A DNA stretch of 38,333 nucleotides from assembly GCF_009709555.1 (NCBI RefSeq), contig NZ_WJBG01000159.1:1-38333 (forward strand), given 5' to 3'. Shown here one piece after another: positions 26,548 through 33,692 of this stretch. The notes under the pieces are model-generated. The model did not search any database. It was given only the letters and a program-made list of their open reading frames with translations, and had not been told where the DNA came from. Position 1 is the stretch's first letter. The number at the start of each line of letters is the position of its first letter. The position numbers and the translations under genes are program-made. This stretch comes from Streptomyces blattellae. Lineage in GTDB: Bacteria > Actinomycetota > Actinomycetes > Streptomycetales > Streptomycetaceae.

Positions 26548-27039
26548 TCAGCAAACCTTGGCGCACACCGACGCCGCCGGCTGACGGCGTTCGCCGGAGC
26601 GGGCCGGGCCACGGCGCGGCAATTGACGAAGCGTCAGGGCAGAGCGTTCTTCAAGGCGTTGGAGCATCCTGCCGCGGGCAGCGTCCAGGACATCACACAC
26701 GGGCTGCTCGGCGATGCCTTCGCCGGTACCGATCACGGCTTTCGCCTCAACGGCGACCATGTGGAGGCCTTCTCCGGGGTCCAGGTGGATCTCTTCCGCC
26801 ACCTGGCCCACGACCCTGTGCACGTAGGCGTGGACGGTGCCGACCGAGATCCCGAAGGCGACGGCGATCTGGGCCAATGACTCGTGCTTACGCGGGTACA
26901 CCAGCGCGACCAGGGCACGCCGGTGCGGCGGAAGCTTGCAGCGACGGTCACCCTCGCGGGTGACGATAAGCATGGTCAGCCACTCGACCAACGCGTGCGG
27001 GATGGCCGGCCTGAAAGAGCTCAGTGACGTTCCGACCAC
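26548..27039 (-). pseudogene. IS5-type transposase, N-terminal fragment
   Basis: From GTG 27037-27039 the first 75 residues match the N-terminus of an IS5-family transposase common in Streptomyces (PHALVEWLTML, REGDRRCKLPPHRRALVALVY, then the HTH LAQIAVAFGISVGTVHAYV). After about residue 80 the sequence no longer resembles a DDE domain: the expected DGT and ECDRV motifs are absent. The frame then runs to a stop at 26548 through unrecognised sequence. It is therefore a truncated or rearranged transposase, not a working element. Its 5' end abuts, and slightly overlaps, a hydrolase fragment. Confidence 0.65.
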
Positions 27040-27240
27040 GTGCGCGGTCCACCGAGGTGCGCTATCAGTTTCGCGACATCGTCGACCAGGTCGTTGATCG
27101 TCATGCGGAGAAAGTCGGAATCTGCCTGCCGAGGCATCGGGCTGATCCCGCGGGCATCGAAGGCCGCCACCCGGTATCCGGCGCCGACCAGCGCCAGGAC
27201 CTGGTGCAAGGTCCATACGTTGCCCTGTCGTTGCTTCGTT
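27021..27240 (-). pseudogene. Alpha/beta-hydrolase fragment
   Basis: Directly after the dapB stop the minus strand reads GNVWTLHQVLALVGAGYRV then AAFDARGISPMP and NDLVDDVAKLIAHLGGPR. This is the strand-turn region of an alpha/beta-hydrolase, upstream of the nucleophile elbow. It has no proper start, and is cut at about 27030, where the transposase fragment begins. Neither the nucleophile nor the His is present. Confidence 0.6.
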
Positions 27241-27987
27241 TCAGTCCAGGCCCAGTACGGCGTCGAGTCCGACCGTCACTCCGGTGAGATTTGGGACGGC
27301 GCGTAGCGCGGTGAGCACTCCGGGCATGAGGGACTCGCGTGTTACGGAGTCGTATCGCAGCCTCAGAATTTCGCCGTCGACGCCGAACAGCACCTCTTGC
27401 GACGACATGAACCCACGGACTCGGACCGAGTGTACGGAGACTCCCTCGATCCGCCCGCCCCGCACGCCATGTGGGTCGAGGTAGGTGGCATCGGGTGATG
27501 GGGCGCAACCCGCTTCGGCGCGAGCGCGACCGATCAGTTCGGCCGTGTGCAGCGCCGTTCCCGATGGCGCGTCCACCTTGCCAGGATGATGCATCTCGAT
27601 GATCTCGACAGACTCGAAGAACGGGGCGGCCTTTGTGGCGAACTTGGTCATCAGCACCGCACCGACCGAGAAGTTCGGAACGACGAACACGCTGACGTCA
27701 CCATGGTCGACCAGCGCGGCGCGGATCTGCTCCACAGCCCGCTCGTCGAAGCCGGATGTCCCCACCACCACATGCATCCCTTGCTTGATGCACCACTGGA
27801 CTTGCTCGTGGGCAACGTCCGGTGGCGAGAACACGAGCACGACATCAGCGTTGTGGTCGACGATGTCCTGGACGTCGTCATCAACGTCGACCTCGGCAAC
27901 CACGGTCAAGTCGGAGCTGGCCTCAATTGCGCGGACCGACGCCACGCCCATCCGCCCGCGGGCCCCCAACACAGCAACTCGAGTCAT
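27241..27987 (-). CDS. dapB: 4-hydroxy-tetrahydrodipicolinate reductase (iron-box controlled)
   Basis: A 248-residue DapB. It has an N-terminal Rossmann GARGRMG (8-14), VVGTSGF, and the catalytic stretch EMHHPGKVDAPSGTA with the His pair and Lys needed for reduction of HTPA to tetrahydrodipicolinate (diaminopimelate/lysine pathway). Length matches the family and all key residues are present, so it should be active. An iron box abuts the start codon on the upstream side, so expression should be iron-repressed and the mRNA leaderless or nearly so. A housekeeping dapB is expected elsewhere in the genome. Here it probably serves the siderophore locus by supplying a diaminopimelate- or lysine-type precursor or by acting on a related imine. 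Confidence 0.92.
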   Translation of the reverse strand: MTRVAVLGARGRMGVASVRAIEASSDLTVVAEVDVDDDVQDIVDHNADVVLVFSPPDVAHEQVQWCIKQGMHVVVGTSGFDERAVEQIRAALVDHGDVSVFVVPNFSVGAVLMTKFATKAAPFFESVEIIEMHHPGKVDAPSGTALHTAELIGRARAEAGCAPSPDATYLDPHGVRGGRIEGVSVHSVRVRGFMSSQEVLFGVDGEILRLRYDSVTRESLMPGVLTALRAVPNLTGVTVGLDAVLGLD

Positions 27988-28005
27988 ATGGTTAGCCTAA
28001 CCTAT
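27987..28005. promoter_or_regulatory. Iron box 1 (IdeR/DmdR-type), dapB promoter
   Basis: On the minus strand ATAGGTTAGGCTAACCATA matches the palindromic consensus TTAGGTTAGGCTAACCTAA at 15 or more of 19 positions, with a perfect core. It touches the first base of the dapB start codon. Confidence 0.85.
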
Positions 28006-28456
28006 GTTGACCACCCGGCTCCAGTGCCTGAGTCTCACGGCCGGAGTCTCACGGATGGGATCTGCGAGCGGGGGCGGGTCTGGATGCCGGAAGCTGCTTC
28101 AGCGGCGCAAGCGCCATCAAGCCAAGGGGCTCAGCGGGTTGACGCGCACTGGTTGGCTGCGGATGCGCGCTCTGACATCGTCTGGTGGTCGGTTTCGGCA
28201 CCACCGAACGGCCTCACGCCGGGCCGGGTCAACACCCCCTCCAGCAGCCCCAGGAGGGGCCCGGTTCCGCGGAGTTCGATCGAGGTGGTCGAAGGTGTCT
28301 ACCAACGAAGCAGAGCCACCCCGTAGGAGCTCAACGACGCGATGTACGGCGAGGCTCGGTTGATCACCTTCAACCCGGCCGTCAAGCCACCGCGCACGCT
28401 CCCTCACCCGACCGGTCACATCAGTGGCAGTGGTCCAGAACACACGAACATTCAAC
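28006..28456. other. Non-coding region between two iron boxes
   Basis: About 450 bp between the divergent dapB and dehydrogenase promoters. I find no supportable gene. A minus-strand open frame (28117-28650) would run through the dehydrogenase promoter and has no family resemblance. Lower codon coherence suggests gene debris. Confidence 0.4.
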
Positions 28457-28475
28457 TTAGGTAAGGCTAAGCTGC
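28457..28475 (+). promoter_or_regulatory. Iron box 2, upstream of FAD dehydrogenase
   Basis: TTAGGTAAGGCTAAGCTGC matches the iron-box consensus in its left half and centre, with the right half weaker. It lies about 175 bp upstream of the next start codon. Confidence 0.7.
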
Positions 28476-28648
28476 GTTGCTGCAGGCTGAACGGCGGACC
28501 AGGGACCGGCTGCGGCTCACACGGACAGTGCCGCCGCTCAGCCTGGCCACGGTCGATGCCGGCCGGTCGGGTTATCGGTGGCAATTCACCTGGGTTGACG
28601 AGGCAGCTTGGTTCCCGAAGGAATGTGGCTGTCGGTGGGGAGGTGGAC

Positions 28649-30097
28649 ATGCGCGATCCGGAGGTTGTTGTGGTGGGCGGCGGAAACGCCGGTTACTGCG
28701 CAGCTCACGCGGCGGCCGAGCGTGGGCGACGCATAGTACTGCTGGAGAAGGCGCCGCGGGCGTATGCCGGCGGGAACAGCTACTACACCCTGGGTTCGAC
28801 CCGGATGGTGCACGACGGGCTCGGCGACCTGCTCGCCGTCCTTGAGCCTGACGAGCGTCACGCGCGTACTGAGGTCCCGCCGTATCCGGCGGCGGAGTTC
28901 CTGGCCGATCTGGAGCGGGTCACCGGAGGGCGGGGCGACAAGGAACTTGCCGAGGCTGTCGTCGAAGGCTCGCGTGACGCTGTCCGCTGGCTGCATGCAT
29001 TGGGGCTGCGATTCCAACTGATGTACGAGCGGCAAGCTCACGAGCGTCCCGACGGGACCTTCGTGTTCTGGGGTGGCTCGCACGTGTGCAACGTCGACGG
29101 CGGACCTGGGCTGATGTCGGTCCATGAGCGCGTCGCATCACGACTCGGAGTCGAGGTGCACTACAACTGCTCGGTCACGGGGCTGATGACTGATGGTGGT
29201 TCGGTCGTTGGCGTTCGGATAGGCGATCAGGAGCTTCCAGCGGAGTCGGTGGTGATCGCCAGCGGCGGTTTCGAGGCGAATGCGCAATGGCGTCAGCGCT
29301 ACCTGGGAGACGGCTGGCAGCACGCGAAGGTGCGTGGCACGCCGTACAACACCGGTGACCTGATCGGCGCGGCGCTGGAGATAGGTGCAGATCGTGGAGG
29401 CGACTGGTCGACTTGCCATAGTGTTCCGTGGGACGCGTCATTTCCCGAGAACGAGAGCAATCGCGCCTTGACGAACCGGCTCAGCCGGTACGGCTATCCG
29501 CTCGGCATCGTTGTCAACCGCCGGGGTCAACGGTTCTTCGACGAAGGCGCGGACTTTCGCAACTATACGTACGCGAAGTACGGCAAGGTGATCCTGGAAC
29601 AGCCGGGTTCGGTAGCGTTTCAGGTATTCGATGCGAAGTCGCGCCCGATGCTGGCGGCGTACGAGTACGAGATGCCCGGGATCGTCCCGGTCGTCGCCAA
29701 CAGCGTCGAGGAGCTTGCCGCGGCCATGGATGTCGATGTCGACGGATTCGTGCAGACGGTTCGGGAGTTCAACTCATCGATCGACACCAGCCGTCCGCTC
29801 GATCCGACGATCAAGGATGGCCGCAGCGCAGCGGTGGAGCCCGTCAAGAGCAATTGGGCATCGGCGGTCGAGGCGCCGCCGTACTACGCGTATCCGGTGA
29901 CTTGTGGAATCAGTTTCACCTTCGGTGGCCTTCGCGGTGACGTTGACGGCCGGGTGCTCGACCGGTCGGGTGAGCCCATCCCCGGACTCTTCGCGTGCGG
30001 TGAAACGCTCGGCGGACTCTTCAGCGCGAACTACCCGACAGGCGCTGGCCTGACCGCGGGAACGGTGATCGGGCGACGTGCCGGCTCGCTCGCCTGA
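28649..30097 (+). CDS. TcuA-like FAD-dependent dehydrogenase
   Basis: A 482-residue flavoprotein of the fumarate reductase/succinate dehydrogenase flavoprotein superfamily. It is closest in pattern to tricarballylate dehydrogenase TcuA: FAD motif VVVVGGGNAGYCAAHAA at 5-21, then GGNSYYTLGSTRM, VIASGGFEAN, and the C-terminal FAD loop GLFACGETLGGLF. Such enzymes desaturate or reduce carbon-carbon bonds next to carboxylates. SD GGGGAGG precedes ATG 28649 by 5 nt; upstream in-frame sequence to 28424 is not protein-like. It lies under an iron box beside siderophore genes, but no TcuB partner is present. The substrate in this locus is unknown. Confidence 0.8.
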   Translation: MRDPEVVVVGGGNAGYCAAHAAAERGRRIVLLEKAPRAYAGGNSYYTLGSTRMVHDGLGDLLAVLEPDERHARTEVPPYPAAEFLADLERVTGGRGDKELAEAVVEGSRDAVRWLHALGLRFQLMYERQAHERPDGTFVFWGGSHVCNVDGGPGLMSVHERVASRLGVEVHYNCSVTGLMTDGGSVVGVRIGDQELPAESVVIASGGFEANAQWRQRYLGDGWQHAKVRGTPYNTGDLIGAALEIGADRGGDWSTCHSVPWDASFPENESNRALTNRLSRYGYPLGIVVNRRGQRFFDEGADFRNYTYAKYGKVILEQPGSVAFQVFDAKSRPMLAAYEYEMPGIVPVVANSVEELAAAMDVDVDGFVQTVREFNSSIDTSRPLDPTIKDGRSAAVEPVKSNWASAVEAPPYYAYPVTCGISFTFGGLRGDVDGRVLDRSGEPIPGLFACGETLGGLFSANYPTGAGLTAGTVIGRRAGSLA

Positions 30098-30238
30098 GCC
30101 GCTGCTCAGGACGCGTGCACACGTGCGGCCGGAAGCCGCCGTGCGGCCCGCCAACCTCGGGACGAGCGTCGGCCGCCGATCGGACCGGCGATCTCCTCAA
30201 GGGGTGCGTCGCCGCGGTGGCTTGCGGCGCACACCGAC

Positions 30239-30257
30239 CGAAGTTAGGTTTACCTAA
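30239..30257 (+). promoter_or_regulatory. Iron box 3, hydroxylase operon
   Basis: CGAAGTTAGGTTTACCTAA matches the consensus at 14 of 19 positions, and TTAGGTTTACCTAA forms a strong core. It lies about 90 bp upstream of the ornithine hydroxylase start. Confidence 0.75.
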
Positions 30258-30345
30258 GTTGTTGGTGCTATGGTTGGCCCTCGATGAGGGATGGCCGGTC
30301 ATTGCGCCGTTCGTTCGCGACCTGTGACAAAGGGGCCATTGCCGG

Positions 30346-31722
30346 ATGGCGAAGGATGAGTTGATCAATGGCGGTGACCGTTGTCTCGGACCGGGAGATT
30401 GTGCCGACGGCGAGGTCGACATTCTTGGCATCGGTTTCGGGCCGTCAAATCTGAGCCTGGCGATCGCGATTGAGGAACTCAATGATCGTCGTCGTGCGGG
30501 CCGGCGGCTGACGGCGAGGTTTGTCGATGTCCGGCGGCGGTTCGGGTGGCATGACGGGATGTTGTTGCCGGGCGCGACCATGCAGATCAGTTTCCTGAAA
30601 GATCTGGTCTCGCTGCGGACCCCGACCAGTCCGTTCACCTTTCTGAACTATCTGCATGAGCAGGGGCGGGTGTCCGACTTCATCAATCTCAAGACGTTCT
30701 TCCCGACGAGACGTGAGTTCCACGGGTACCTGAGCTGGGCCGCGAGCCGGATCGACCTTCCGGTCTCCTACGGTACGAAGGCGACCTGTATCGACTGGAG
30801 TGGCGGGAGGTTCGAGGTCACGCTCACGTCCGTGGTCGACGGCTCGGAGGTGACGAGGGTCGCGGCACGTCATGTGGTGATCGGCTCCGGTATCCGGCCG
30901 GTGCTGCCGGAGGGGATCGTGCCGGGAGCCAGGGTGTTCCACAACCATCAGTTGCTGAACAGGCTCGCCGAGTTGCCCTCGCGGCCGCACGGCCGTTTCC
31001 TTGTCGTAGGGTCCGGGCAAAGTGCGGCGGAGGTCGCTGCGTACCTGCACGATTCGTATCCCGATGCCGAAGTACACGCGTCCTTCCGCCGGTACGGCTA
31101 TACCCCGTCCGATGACACGCCCTACGCTAACCGCGTCTTCGATCCGGAGGCGGTTGACGAGTTCTACACGGCACCGCCGGAGCTCAAGCAGCAACTGCTG
31201 GACTATCACTGGCAGACCAACTACTCCGCCGTCGATGCCGACCTCATCAAGGATCTCTACCGGCGTGAGTACGACGAAAGCACGCGTGGTGTGCGTCGGC
31301 TGATCGTGCACCGGGTCACCGGGATCGAGCGGTTGAGCGAGGGCTCCGACGGGGTCACGGTGACGATCCGTGACCTGGGAAACCGGGGCAGCACCACGCT
31401 TGAGGTCGACGCTGCCATCTTCGCCACCGGGTTCCGTCCCGCGGACACCCGCAGCATGCTTGGGCCGAGCATTGACGGGTCGTCCTCGTTCGAGGGGGAT
31501 CTCCCGGTCGTCGAGCGTGACTACCGGCTGCGTCTGCGCAGCGTTCCCGAACGGATCTTCCTCAACGGCGGGGTCCTGCACAGTCACGGGTTGACCTCGT
31601 CCCTGCTGTCCAACGTCGCGATCCGCGCCGCCGACATTCTGCGTGCGATCACCGGCGAGCAGCCCGATCACCCCGCCACCCAGCAACGATTGCCTGCTGC
31701 GATCCGGACCGACCCCCGATAG
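30346..31722 (+). CDS. L-ornithine N5-monooxygenase (siderophore hydroxylase)
   Basis: A 458-residue flavin N-hydroxylase of the SidA/PvdA/IucD family. The FAD motif is GIGFGPSNLSLA (28-39), the substrate-binding segment is SFLKDLVSLRTPTSPFTF with K85 equivalent to PvdA K69, the NADPH motif is VVGSGQSAAEVA (220-231), further conserved Asn are N262 and N292, and ATGFRP is near the C-terminus. It turns ornithine into N5-hydroxyornithine, the precursor of hydroxamate iron ligands. The ornithine-type segment favours Orn over Lys, but lysine cannot be excluded. An SD-like AAAGGGG lies about 10 nt before ATG 30346. It is first in an operon with an MbtH gene and panD, under iron box 3. Confidence 0.93.
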   Translation: MAKDELINGGDRCLGPGDCADGEVDILGIGFGPSNLSLAIAIEELNDRRRAGRRLTARFVDVRRRFGWHDGMLLPGATMQISFLKDLVSLRTPTSPFTFLNYLHEQGRVSDFINLKTFFPTRREFHGYLSWAASRIDLPVSYGTKATCIDWSGGRFEVTLTSVVDGSEVTRVAARHVVIGSGIRPVLPEGIVPGARVFHNHQLLNRLAELPSRPHGRFLVVGSGQSAAEVAAYLHDSYPDAEVHASFRRYGYTPSDDTPYANRVFDPEAVDEFYTAPPELKQQLLDYHWQTNYSAVDADLIKDLYRREYDESTRGVRRLIVHRVTGIERLSEGSDGVTVTIRDLGNRGSTTLEVDAAIFATGFRPADTRSMLGPSIDGSSSFEGDLPVVERDYRLRLRSVPERIFLNGGVLHSHGLTSSLLSNVAIRAADILRAITGEQPDHPATQQRLPAAIRTDPR

Positions 31723-31743
31723 GAACAACGAGGAGCAGCACTC

Positions 31744-32019
31744 ATGGCCCAGAACCCGTTCGACGACGACAACGGTTCCTTCTACGCGCTGATCAACCGT
31801 GAGGAGCAACACTCGTTGTGGCCGACGTTCAAGCCGGTGCCGGCCGGTTGGAGCATCGCGTACGGCGAACCCGGCGGCAGACCGCGCCAGGAAGTACTCG
31901 ACTGGATCGACGAGCACTGGACCGACATCCGCCCGAAGTCGTTGCGCGATCACATTTCCCGGTACGAGACACACAACACCGACAAGGCCGCCGGCGCCTC
32001 CGATGCCGCCCTTGCGTAG
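31744..32019 (+). CDS. MbtH-like protein
   Basis: A 91-residue MbtH-family chaperone that activates NRPS adenylation domains. Hallmarks are NPFDDDNGSFYALINREEQH, SLWP, FKPVPAGWSIAYGEPGGR and a conserved WIDEHWTDIRPKSL. SD GAGGAG precedes ATG 31744 by about 7 nt. It lies 21 bp after the hydroxylase gene and 74 bp before panD. It is strong evidence that a nonribosomal peptide is made here. Confidence 0.97.
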   Translation: MAQNPFDDDNGSFYALINREEQHSLWPTFKPVPAGWSIAYGEPGGRPRQEVLDWIDEHWTDIRPKSLRDHISRYETHNTDKAAGASDAALA

Positions 32020-32093
32020 CAAGGCGGCCCGAACATCATCGACTGATCCGCAGAACCCACCCCGCACAACTCATAGAAAAAGAGGAGCCGGAC

Positions 32094-32507
32094 ATGCTGC
32101 GCGAAGTCCTGGGCGGAAAAATCCACCGAGCGACCGTCACCCAGGCCGACTTGCACTACGTGGGTTCGCTGACACTCGATGAAGACCTCGCGCGTGCCGC
32201 GGGCCTGACCGAAGGTGAGAAAGTTCAAGTCGTCGACATCACCAACGGGGCCCGTCTCGAGACCTACATCATCATCGGGCCCGCTGGAGGTGGCGACATC
32301 TGCATCAACGGTGCGGCGGCACATCTCGTCCACCCCGGCGACCTGGTGATCATCATGTCTTTCGTGCTGGCCGAGGAGTCCGAACTGGCCGGCTACCAGC
32401 CCAAGGTCGTACACGTCGACGCCACCAACCGCATCATCGCCTTGGGCAACGACCTCGCCGAGCCGGTCCCAGGGGCGGACGATCAGGTTTCTTCTCGCGT
32501 GAGGTGA
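32094..32507 (+). CDS. panD: Aspartate 1-decarboxylase (PanD)
   Basis: A 137-residue pyruvoyl enzyme that makes beta-alanine from aspartate. The self-processing site G24-S25 lies in HYVGSLTLDE. Other family motifs: ADLHY, DITNGARLETYII, INGAAAHLVHPGDLVIIMSF. The C-terminus has about ten extra residues. SD AGAGGAG precedes ATG 32094. Placed in the hydroxylase/MbtH operon under iron control, it probably supplies beta-alanine as a building block for the siderophore rather than for pantothenate. Confidence 0.95.
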   Translation: MLREVLGGKIHRATVTQADLHYVGSLTLDEDLARAAGLTEGEKVQVVDITNGARLETYIIIGPAGGGDICINGAAAHLVHPGDLVIIMSFVLAEESELAGYQPKVVHVDATNRIIALGNDLAEPVPGADDQVSSRVR

Positions 32508-32897
32508 GCCTTCGGCACCAAGCCGGTGATATCGCGAACGGGTGCTTGTGGGCAGCAGCAGGCGAGTCCCGACACCACTGGGTTTGGTGGCAGGCTCCTT
32601 CGGGTCTGTTGGTGGAGGCGGGCATGTCGCCGGTTCTGAAGGTCGATCACTACGCCGCGATCCGTCGTCAGCTCGTGCTGGGCCGACGAGTCGGGCGTTG
32701 CAGTGTGAGTACGAGGTGGGCTACTGCGCGGTCGCTTCGGCGTTGGAGCCGGTGTGGCCCTCGCCACGCAAGCAGCGTCAAGCTGGCCAGCGAGCAGGTC
32801 ACACGCTATCTGGGCTCGTTTCGGTCGTCGTATTCAGGCAAGGCCGTGCACCGGGTGTTCGCCTCCTCCGGCCAGGAGGTCTTCTTCGAGGGCCGCC
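32508..32897. other. Decayed region with possible IstA remnant
   Basis: No intact gene. From 32624 one frame reads MSPVLKVDHYAAIRR, resembling the start of an IS21-type IstA transposase, and then loses similarity. The rest, up to the IstB fragment, is unrecognised. Confidence 0.4.
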
Positions 32898-33068
32898 AAC
32901 CCCAACATCGACCCCGCCGTCGTGCACTCACTGGCCAACCATGAATGGGTGAAGAAGGGCCTGCCGCTGTGTCTGATCGGCGACTCCGGCACCGGTAAAT
33001 CGCACCTGATGATCGCCCTCGGCACGGAAGCCGCCCGCCACGGCCGGGTTGATCTGCTCTGCATTGAT
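32898..33068 (+). mobile_element. IS21-type IstB remnant
   Basis: The frame encodes NPNIDPAVVHSLANHEWVKK then LPLCLIGDSGTGKSHLMIAL (Walker A of the IstB helper ATPase), continuing GTEAARHGRVDLLCID. In intact IstB about 35 residues separate GTEAA-like sequence from RYGRVDLLCIDE, so an internal in-frame deletion is present. The fragment ends at 33068, exactly where the AraC remnant begins. Confidence 0.8.
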
Positions 33069-33305
33069 CTATCCCGACGCTGCGACTATGCCGGCAACGG
33101 TGCCCGGCTCGGTCACAACCGCACGGTGGTTCGACCCGTCCGCGGGAATCCAGGCGCCCGCTCCGGCCTTGAGATGGAACGCCTCAGCGCCGTCGATGCG
33201 TACGTGTGCTGTGCCGGTGTGGACCCAGATCAGCAACGGACGGCGGGGATGACCTGTCGAATCCGACCGTGCTCCCGAAGTCGGCGGCGGGCCACCGGTG
33301 TTCAT
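33069..33305 (-). pseudogene. AraC-family regulator, N-terminal cupin fragment
   Basis: 78 residues from ATG 33303-33305. LLIWVHTGTAHVRIDGAEAF and KAGAGAWIPADGSNH are typical of the N-terminal sensor cupin of AraC-type regulators. The frame stops at 33069 at the junction with the IstB fragment, so the DNA-binding domain is gone. The start lies 10 bp from iron box 4, so the intact gene was iron-repressed, as is usual for siderophore-locus activators. Confidence 0.75.
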
Positions 33306-33315
33306 GGCTGGCTTT

Positions 33316-33334
33316 TAAGGTAAGGGTTACCTAA
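33316..33334. promoter_or_regulatory. Iron box 4, divergent
   Basis: TAAGGTAAGGGTTACCTAA matches the consensus at 15 of 19 positions. It is placed between the AraC remnant (minus) and the SIP/ABC importer operon (plus), so it can control both. Confidence 0.8.
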
Positions 33335-33408
33335 TATAATCCGAGGCTTGCGTCGATGGAGCGCGGCCTCATCAGGCCGGAAGAAGATCGGAAAGGCCCG
33401 CTCTCAGC

Positions 33409-33669
33409 ATGCCGAAGACCTCACGCCGTCTCACGGTGCACCCCCTGACCCTGCGGGAGGTCGAAGTCGTGCGGGTGGTGGACCTGACGCAGAGGAAGCG
33501 ACGGATCACGCTGAGCGGCGAGCAGCTCTGCGAGTTCACCTCGGCGAACGGCTTCCCGCAGTCGGCCTTCGACTCCCCTGGATTCGATGACGACATCCGT
33601 CTGGTGTTCCGTGCGGGGATCGCAGTGTCGTCACCGGTGCAGCACCCACTGACCTCCCGTGCCCAATGA
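33409..33669 (+). pseudogene. Truncated siderophore-interacting protein (SIP/ViuB)
   Basis: 86 residues. The first 65 (MPKTSRRLTVHPLTLREVEV, RRITLSGEQL, FDSPGFDDDIRLVF) match the N-terminus of the SIP-type FAD ferric-siderophore reductases. The sequence then switches to unrelated RAGIAVSSPVQHPLTSRAQ and stops. Intact proteins are about 270 residues or more, with FAD and NADPH binding beyond this point. A deletion has removed three quarters of the gene and left it in front of the importer lipoprotein gene. It is presumably inactive as a reductase. Confidence 0.8.
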
Positions 33670-33692
33670 AGAAGAAAAGGTAGAGCACGCCC

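Noticed and set aside
28424..28648. N-terminal extension of the FAD dehydrogenase
   Set aside because: It would include iron box 2 within the coding region, and the FAD motif should be near the N-terminus; a strong SD precedes ATG 28649.
28117..28650. Minus-strand frame between the dapB and dehydrogenase genes
   Set aside because: It would span iron box 2 and the dehydrogenase promoter and shows no coherent domain.
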